From Planktomarina sp. (GTDB lineage: Bacteria > Pseudomonadota > Alphaproteobacteria > Rhodobacterales > Rhodobacteraceae), in assembly GCA_016780825.1 (NCBI GenBank), contig JADHLF010000045.1:1-20002 (forward strand): a DNA stretch of 20,002 bases, given 5' to 3'. Shown piece after piece: positions 15,894 to 20,002 of the stretch; the first letter of the stretch is position 1, and each line of letters begins with the position of its first letter. The notes beneath the pieces are model-generated. The model saw only the letters and a program-made list of their open reading frames with translations. It ran no database searches and had not been told where the DNA came from. The position numbers and the translations under genes were made by a program.

Positions 15894-16499
15894 ATGGAAA
15901 AAAGAACTGGAATTTTCGAAGGCAATGATCCCTTTGAATTGGCACGAGATTGGATGAGCGCAGCGGAAGCCGGGGAGCTCAACGATCCGAACGCTATGGC
16001 CCTGTCTACAGTTGACAGTCAGGGCATGCCCAATGCGCGGATCGTGTTGCTGAAATCTATCGAGGATGGCGGTTTTGTCTTTTATACCAATTATGAGAGT
16101 AAAAAGGCTCAAGAGGCCTTTGAAGCCGGCCGTGCGGCCTTTGTGATCCACTGGAAATCTCTGCGCCGCCAGATCCGGTGTCGTGGATTTGTGGAGCGCG
16201 AAGATGGACCGCTCGCGGATGATTATTTCATGAGCCGGTCGCCGCTGTCGCGGATCGGGGCTGTGGCTTCGATGCAGTCACAACCGCTTGAGTCGCGGCA
16301 GGTTTTGATGGACCGAGTTGACGCAGTGCGCGCGGAGCAGGGCGATTCTGTCACGCGGCCAAGTTTTTGGGGCGGGATTCGCATCACACCGGTCGAGTTG
16401 GAATTTTGGGCAGATGGCGACGCGCGTTTACACGACCGTTTTCGATGGACACGATCAACGCCAGAGGCGGAGTGGGATGTTCAACGTTTGTATCCCTAA
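15894..16499 (+). CDS. pdxH: pyridoxamine/pyridoxine 5'-phosphate oxidase
   Basis: An FMN enzyme that oxidises PNP or PMP to pyridoxal 5'-phosphate, the cofactor of aminotransferases such as the one at 4498-5664. From the ATG at 15894 (MEKRTGIFEGNDPF) it is 201 residues, normal for PdxH. The frame is open further upstream but overlaps fabI and is not conserved there. FMN-binding segments are ARIVLLKSIEDGGFVFYTN (48-66) with SKKAQE, and the HWKSLRRQIRCRG region. The C-terminal FWGGIRITPVELEFW and ARLHDRFRW carry the conserved PLP/FMN residues, ending QRLYP. The ribosome-binding site is weak (AAAGGCGA). It diverges from fabI with a short shared promoter region. Confidence 0.96.
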   Translation: MEKRTGIFEGNDPFELARDWMSAAEAGELNDPNAMALSTVDSQGMPNARIVLLKSIEDGGFVFYTNYESKKAQEAFEAGRAAFVIHWKSLRRQIRCRGFVEREDGPLADDYFMSRSPLSRIGAVASMQSQPLESRQVLMDRVDAVRAEQGDSVTRPSFWGGIRITPVELEFWADGDARLHDRFRWTRSTPEAEWDVQRLYP

Positions 16500-16527
16500 G
16501 CCGTTTTTCAATTACCTGTGACATCCG

Positions 16528-16677
16528 ATGGACGTCGGCGCGCAGACGGTGTCATTGACCCCAGACGAGAGGGACCGCGCAGGCAAAGTTTGGGCATCGC
16601 TGTGCGAAAATTTGCGTCAGCGCGGTGCATATGTGGTTGAGCGCTGCTCTAAATTAATTTACGATAGAAACGATTAA
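16528..16677 (+). CDS. possible small protein, 49 residues, unrecognised
   Basis: An ATG-to-TAA frame in the 224-base gap between pdxH and the cold-shock gene. It would encode a charged, cysteine-containing peptide (two Cys, near residues 26 and 40) with a likely helix in its middle (LTPDERDRAGKVWASLCENL). Third codon positions in the first 30 codons lean to G/C as in neighbouring genes, and the base composition turns AT-rich only near its end. Against it: no convincing ribosome-binding site, short length, and no family I recognise. It may be non-coding 3' sequence of pdxH. The remainder of the gap (16678-16723) is AT-rich leader for the next gene. Confidence 0.3.
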   Translation: MDVGAQTVSLTPDERDRAGKVWASLCENLRQRGAYVVERCSKLIYDRND

Positions 16678-16723
16678 GTATTAGATATTTGAAATTGTTT
16701 AATTTAATTATTGAAAGATAAAC

Positions 16724-17254
16724 ATGTCACGAGACACTGTTGATGGCGGTTTGACGCTTACCGGAACAATTAAGTGGTTTGATCCTGTAAAAGGCTTTGG
16801 TTTCATCGTTTCCGATGAAATTGATATGGATATTTTGTTGCATGCCAATGTGCTGCGTAATTTTGGGCAAAGTTCGATTGCCGATGGGGTTGAGATCAAA
16901 GTGATCGCCCATCGCTCTGACCGGGGGATTCAGGCCTCTGAGGTCTTATCCGTCGCCTCGCCCAGTTCATTTAACACCTTTGGCTATGGAGAAATGGACG
17001 CGCTGGATGATGTGGCCCTGTCGGAGATTGAGCTACAGCCCGGGCGGATCAAATGGTTCGACAAGGCCAAGGGGTTCGGGTTTGCAAATGTGTTTGGAAA
17101 GTCTGAGGACATATTTGTGCATATCGATGTCTTGCGTCGGTGTGGACTTTCGGGTTTGGTTGCGGGCGAAGGGGTGGCCCTGAGAGTTGTCGAGGGTGAG
17201 CGGGGCTTGATGGCTGTTGCGATCCTAAGCTGGGAGGCGGCGCAGGTCGAATGA
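16724..17254 (+). CDS. double cold-shock-domain protein
   Basis: A cytoplasmic single-stranded nucleic-acid-binding protein with two cold-shock domains in 176 residues, against about 70 for a single-domain Csp. Domain 1 (about 13-78) has GTIKWFDPVKGFGFI, with RNP1 KGFGFI at 23-28 and RNP2-like DILLHANVL. Domain 2 (about 107-172) has GRIKWFDKAKGFGFA and DIFVHIDVL. The acidic linker (about 79-106) contains FGYGEMDALDD. Two-domain Csps are typical of alphaproteobacteria and act as RNA chaperones, often in stationary phase or cold. The leader before the ATG (16650-16723) is strikingly AT-rich, with GAAAGA as a weak ribosome-binding site. The stop overlaps the next start as ATGA. Confidence 0.93.
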   Translation: MSRDTVDGGLTLTGTIKWFDPVKGFGFIVSDEIDMDILLHANVLRNFGQSSIADGVEIKVIAHRSDRGIQASEVLSVASPSSFNTFGYGEMDALDDVALSEIELQPGRIKWFDKAKGFGFANVFGKSEDIFVHIDVLRRCGLSGLVAGEGVALRVVEGERGLMAVAILSWEAAQVE

Positions 17255-17721
17255 ACAGTTACATTGCAATCCTCGCTGCGCTTGTCTGTTGTATCAGCAG
17301 CGTCGGCGCCGCGGATTGCAAGGAAGGTCACGTCCACTTGTCGGGGTCCTGGGGCAGCGCGAAATTCCAAGTTGAAGTCATGGATGACGAGGCCGAGCGG
17401 GCACGCGGTTTGATGCACCGGCCGCAGCTTGACAAGTTTTCTGCCATGCTCTTCGTCTATGAGCGCGAGCAGCTTTTGTCCTTTTGGATGAAAAACACCT
17501 TGATCGCCTTGGATATACTGTTTTTCGATTCTCAGGGGCGCTTGGTGAATATTCGCGCAGATGCGATTCCCGGCGATGAGACACCATTGCGCAGCACCGG
17601 GCCCGCGCAATATGTTTTGGAGATCAACGCTGGGCTTGCCGCCGCGTTAAAAATGGGTCCGAATACGGTTTTGAGCCACGCGCGGCTGGCTCAGAACGAA
17701 AAAACCCCCGGCTGTGTGTGA
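17251..17721 (+). CDS. DUF192 family exported protein
   Basis: A small secreted or periplasmic protein of the DUF192 family, 156 residues; biochemical function is not established. Residues 1-20 (MNSYIAILAALVCCISSVGA) form a Sec signal peptide with likely cleavage after Ala20 or Ala21. The DUF192 core runs from about 36 to 145 with the hallmark RGLMHRPQL (52-60), AMLFVYEREQLLSFWMKNT (65-83), LDILFFDSQGRLVNI and YVLEINAG. The ATG lies within the stop region of the cold-shock gene (ATGA), so it is translated from the same message. Csp-DUF192 pairing recurs in alphaproteobacteria as far as I recall. tRNA-Pro follows 47 bases later. Confidence 0.92.
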   Translation: MNSYIAILAALVCCISSVGAADCKEGHVHLSGSWGSAKFQVEVMDDEAERARGLMHRPQLDKFSAMLFVYEREQLLSFWMKNTLIALDILFFDSQGRLVNIRADAIPGDETPLRSTGPAQYVLEINAGLAAALKMGPNTVLSHARLAQNEKTPGCV

Positions 17722-17768
17722 AAACCTCTTTTCTTTCTCAATCCAATTGCCTAAAGAAGCCGCAGTGT

Positions 17769-17845
17769 CGGGGCGTGGCGCAGTCTGGTAGCGCACCTGT
17801 TTTGGGTACAGGGGGTCGTGAGTTCGAATCTCGCCGCCCCGACCA
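17769..17845 (+). tRNA. tRNA-Pro (anticodon UGG)
   Basis: A 77-base tRNA including an encoded CCA. The acceptor arms CGGGGCG (17769-17775) and CGCCCCG (17835-17841) pair perfectly, followed by discriminator A and CCA. The anticodon stem CCTGT/ACAGG encloses TTTGGGT, giving anticodon TGG, which reads proline CCN codons. The T-arm has the standard GTTCGAATC. No intron or damage is seen. Confidence 0.97.
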
Positions 17846-18038
17846 CTTTCTCTGTTAAATTCAGCATTTATTGCACCTTCGTCCGCGCGGGTTTTTGGCT
17901 GGCGACCTGCGGCTCAAACTCGCGATGGTGATCATCCGGCGAGGGATAGTTTCGATTATATCGGCTCTCTATGACAGATGCGCTGCGTCAAACGGTCTGT
18001 GCGCACGCTGTATTGTGGTCCCAAAAGGATAGAAATTT

Positions 18039-18091
18039 AATCGTTTTCTGCGTCAAGCGATTTTTCATTTTAATTAAGTTAAAAAATCGTT
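18039..18091 (+). repeat. AT-rich overlapping inverted repeats
   Basis: AATCGTTT (18039-18046) can pair with AAGCGATT (18055-18062; one G-T wobble). The same right arm, as AGCGATTTTT (18056-18065), can instead pair with AAAAATCGTT (18082-18091; one wobble) around a 16-base loop containing TTAATTAA. The heptamer AATCGTT thus occurs twice directly (18039 and 18085) with an inverted copy between. This could be a set of protein-binding sites or two mutually exclusive RNA hairpins. The symmetry is seen; the role is inference. Confidence 0.45.
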
Positions 18092-18139
18092 GACCTGCCC
18101 GCCGAAACTGGGGACAGTTAGTGGTGGCAGCGAAGAAAT

Positions 18140-18155
18140 ACACAAAATGTAGTGT
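18140..18155 (+). promoter_or_regulatory. NrdR box
   Basis: ACACAAAATGTAGTGT matches 14 of 16 positions of the published NrdR-box consensus (acaCwAtATaTwGtgt, recalled from memory), with perfect ACAC/GTGT ends. NrdR represses ribonucleotide reductase genes when (d)ATP is plentiful, and the site lies 105 bases before the nrdJ start. NrdR boxes usually come in pairs about 31 bases centre to centre. At exactly that distance upstream (18109-18124) there is only a poor 7/16 match with one good half (TTAGTG). Confidence 0.7.
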
Positions 18156-18260
18156 TTCGAACTAGGCGGTGAGGCCCCTGGACCAAAACAGGTTTCAGAG
18201 ATGTGAATGCTGGTTGATTAGTTAGAGAGCCGTATTTAAACGGCAAAATGAGGCAGAGAC

Positions 18261-20002
18261 ATGAAGATTGAACGGCGATTTACCAGCCCCAATGAAGACG
18301 CATATAGCTCAATTGAGTTCACAAAAACAACAAGCGAGATTCGCAATCCAGATGGCACAGTGGTGTTTCACCTTGCCGATCTCGAAGTTCCAGCATCATG
18401 GTCTCAGGTGGCCTCAGATGTGTTGGCGCAGAAATATTTCCGCAAAGCGGGTGTGCCTTCTGAAACGAAAGCCGTCAAAGAATCAGGTATTCCGAGCTTC
18501 CTGCGGCGTCGCGTGGCGTCAGAGAAGGCAACATTTGGCGGGGAAACCTCCGCCAAGCAAGTCTTTGATCGTTTGGCCGGCGCATGGGCCTATTGGGGCT
18601 GGAAGGGTGGCTATTTCACCACCGAAGAAGACGCCAGCGCCTATTTTGACGAAATGCGCTACATGTTGGCAACCCAAAGGGCCGCGCCAAACTCGCCGCA
18701 ATGGTTTAACACGGGGCTTCATTGGTCCTACGGGATTGATGGCCCGGCGCAGGGGCATCATTACGTCGATTACAAGACGGGCAAGCTGACCAAATCCGAC
18801 AGCAGCTATGAGCATCCGCAGCCGCATGCTTGCTTTATTCAATCGGTCTCCGATGATCTGGTGAATGACGGCGGGATCATGGATCTTTGGGTCCGTGAGG
18901 CGCGTTTGTTCAAATACGGTTCGGGTACAGGCACCAACTTCTCCTCCCTGCGCGGCGCCGGTGAACATCTCTCGGGCGGCGGTAAATCTTCTGGCCTGAT
19001 GGGCTTTTTGAAAATCGGTGATCGGGCCGCCGGAGCGATCAAATCCGGTGGCACCACCCGCCGGGCCGCGAAAATGGTGATCTGTGATGCAGATCACCCG
19101 GATATCGAAGACTTCATCAATTGGAAGGTGATCGAGGAGCAAAAAGTGGCCTCCATCGTGGCCGGCTCCAAAATGCACGAAGAAAAGCTCAATTTGATTT
19201 TTGCTGCGATTAAATCATGGGATGGGGCGGCGACAGACGCCTATGATCCCAAAGTGAACCCCGCATTGAAAGAGGCGGTGAAGGCGGCGAAGAAAGTCTC
19301 CATCCCAGAGACCTATGTCAAACGCGTGCTGGATTACGCCAAACAGGGCCACACCAGCATCGAGTTCCCAACCTATGACACAGATTGGGATTCGGAGGCA
19401 TATAACTCTGTCTCTGGTCAAAATTCCAACAACTCGATCCGTGTCACCGACGCGTTTCTCTACGCGGTTCAAAAGGATGCGGATTGGCAATTGTTGAACC
19501 GGACCGATGGCTCTGTTTCCAAGACCATAAAAGCGCGTGATCTTTGGGAGCAGGTGGGGCATGCTGCATGGGCCTGCGCCGATCCGGGCATTCAATATCA
19601 TGACACGGTCAATGCTTGGCACACTTGCCCTGCGGACGGGGAAATCCGTGGGTCTAATCCGTGTTCTGAATATATGTTCCTAGATGACACCGCCTGCAAT
19701 CTGGCCTCGATGAACTTGCTGACCTTCTATGAGAACGGTGAGTTCCAAGCAGAGGATTATGTGCATGCCACACGCCTTTGGACGGTGACCCTTGAGATCA
19801 GCGTCTTGATGGCGCAGTTCCCCTCCAAGGAAATCGCGCAACGCTCCTACGAATTCCGCACCCTGGGTCTCGGCTATGCCAATATCGGCGGGTTGTTGAT
19901 GAATATGGGGTTGGGCTATGACAGTGACGAGGGCCGGGCGCTCTGCGGCGCGCTCACAGCTGTGATGACCGGTGTGGCCTATGCCACCTCGGCCGAAATG
20001 GC
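18261..20002 (+). CDS. nrdJ: class II adenosylcobalamin-dependent ribonucleotide reductase, 5' part
   Basis: Reduces ribonucleotides to deoxyribonucleotides using a B12-generated thiyl radical; cytoplasmic and oxygen-independent. The frame is open from ATG 18261 (MKIERRFTSPNEDAY) to the window edge: 580 full codons of a protein that in this family is roughly 1,200 residues, so the radical cysteine region's downstream half, B12-binding part and C-terminal redox cysteines are outside. Seen: PNSPQWFNTGL (143-153), HACFIQSV (189-196) with the redox Cys191, KYGSGTGTNFSSLR (218-231), GGTTRRAAKMV (263-273), and GSNPCSEYMFLDDTACNLAS (464-483), where Asn-Pro-Cys-Ser-Glu supplies catalytic Asn466, Cys468 and Glu470. 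GAGG lies 8 bases before the ATG. An NrdR box upstream supports dNTP-responsive repression. No nrdA/B appears in the window. Confidence 0.95.
   Translation, partial: MKIERRFTSPNEDAYSSIEFTKTTSEIRNPDGTVVFHLADLEVPASWSQVASDVLAQKYFRKAGVPSETKAVKESGIPSFLRRRVASEKATFGGETSAKQVFDRLAGAWAYWGWKGGYFTTEEDASAYFDEMRYMLATQRAAPNSPQWFNTGLHWSYGIDGPAQGHHYVDYKTGKLTKSDSSYEHPQPHACFIQSVSDDLVNDGGIMDLWVREARLFKYGSGTGTNFSSLRGAGEHLSGGGKSSGLMGFLKIGDRAAGAIKSGGTTRRAAKMVICDADHPDIEDFINWKVIEEQKVASIVAGSKMHEEKLNLIFAAIKSWDGAATDAYDPKVNPALKEAVKAAKKVSIPETYVKRVLDYAKQGHTSIEFPTYDTDWDSEAYNSVSGQNSNNSIRVTDAFLYAVQKDADWQLLNRTDGSVSKTIKARDLWEQVGHAAWACADPGIQYHDTVNAWHTCPADGEIRGSNPCSEYMFLDDTACNLASMNLLTFYENGEFQAEDYVHATRLWTVTLEISVLMAQFPSKEIAQRSYEFRTLGLGYANIGGLLMNMGLGYDSDEGRALCGALTAVMTGVAYATSAEM

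Larger units (their letters stand above)
17846..18260. other. 415-base gene-free region upstream of nrdJ
   Basis: No open frame of useful size on either strand. The first half (17846-18010) has no strong features; a GC palindrome CCGCGCGG followed by five Ts (about 17882-17896) is a weak terminator candidate after the tRNA. Positions 18030-18091 are AT-rich with overlapping inverted repeats. A TTGACC (18090-18095) could be a -35 box. An NrdR box lies at 18140-18155. A 10-base inverted pair, CGGCTCTCTA (17962-17971) and TAGAGAGCCG (18223-18232), frames the region. The size and content suggest a long regulated leader or promoter for the reductase gene. Confidence 0.6.

Noticed and set aside
17882..17896. 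Intrinsic terminator after tRNA-Pro (CCGCGCGG then five Ts)
   Set aside because: The palindrome leaves no usable loop, so the hairpin would be at most a few base pairs.
17962..18232. 10-base inverted pair CGGCTCTCTA / TAGAGAGCCG spanning the nrdJ upstream region
   Set aside because: The arms are about 250 bases apart, do not extend further, and a match of this size is only mildly unlikely by chance; no element with ends lies between them.
18090..18260. Cobalamin riboswitch before the B12-dependent reductase
   Set aside because: CTGCCCGCC and ACTGGGGACAGTT look faintly like B12-box pieces, but the conserved upstream GGTG/AATCC elements and the ordered arms are missing. A covariance-model search would settle it; I do not call one.

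Overview
The window reads as a chromosomal housekeeping segment from an alphaproteobacterium, most likely a marine Rhodobacteraceae (Roseobacter-group) member. Reasons: a Mur-type Fur regulator with the alphaproteobacterial metal-site variant and no cysteine pairs, a ppiD-trpE gene pair, a class II (B12-dependent) ribonucleotide reductase of the long proteobacterial type, a two-domain cold-shock protein coupled to a DUF192 gene, and moderately GC-rich coding DNA with AT-rich spacers. This assignment is inference from protein character; no database was searched. I see no phage, transposon, CRISPR array, toxin-antitoxin pair or genomic island.

Layout. Positions 3-6911 are a minus-strand block read from tyrS (tyrosyl-tRNA synthetase) into an ATGA-coupled PLP aminotransferase, then ppiD (periplasmic folding factor), trpE (anthranilate synthase I) 5 bases later, and a Tat-exported metallo-beta-lactamase-fold hydrolase. 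anmK (cell-wall recycling kinase) stands alone on the plus strand at 6978-8075, divergent from tyrS. It meets eno (enolase) head-on across a strong symmetrical hairpin at 8083-8123.

Positions 8140-15811 are a second, long minus-strand block. In transcription order it holds fabI, a xanthine phosphoribosyltransferase, a nucleoside hydrolase, selO, an NhaP-type Na+/H+ antiporter broken by a one-base frameshift in a G6 run, the Fur/Mur regulator, an EamA transporter and eno. Gaps are short (overlap to 79 bases), so much of the block may be co-transcribed. The nucleoside hydrolase and phosphoribosyltransferase form a purine-salvage pair: one releases the base, the other returns it to the nucleotide pool.

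From 15894 everything is plus strand: pdxH (PLP synthesis), a possible 49-residue ORF, the double cold-shock-domain protein with its ATGA-coupled DUF192 partner, tRNA-Pro(UGG), a 415-base gene-free regulatory stretch, and the first 580 codons of the class II ribonucleotide reductase, which runs off the window. The gene-free stretch carries a good match to the NrdR box, plus AT-rich inverted repeats.

I found no convincing new multi-gene system. The items most worth a second look are the antiporter frameshift in a homopolymer, the NrdR-box region with its competing hairpins before nrdJ, and the tightly coupled gene pairs (tyrS/aminotransferase, nucleoside hydrolase/selO, mur/EamA, csp/DUF192).
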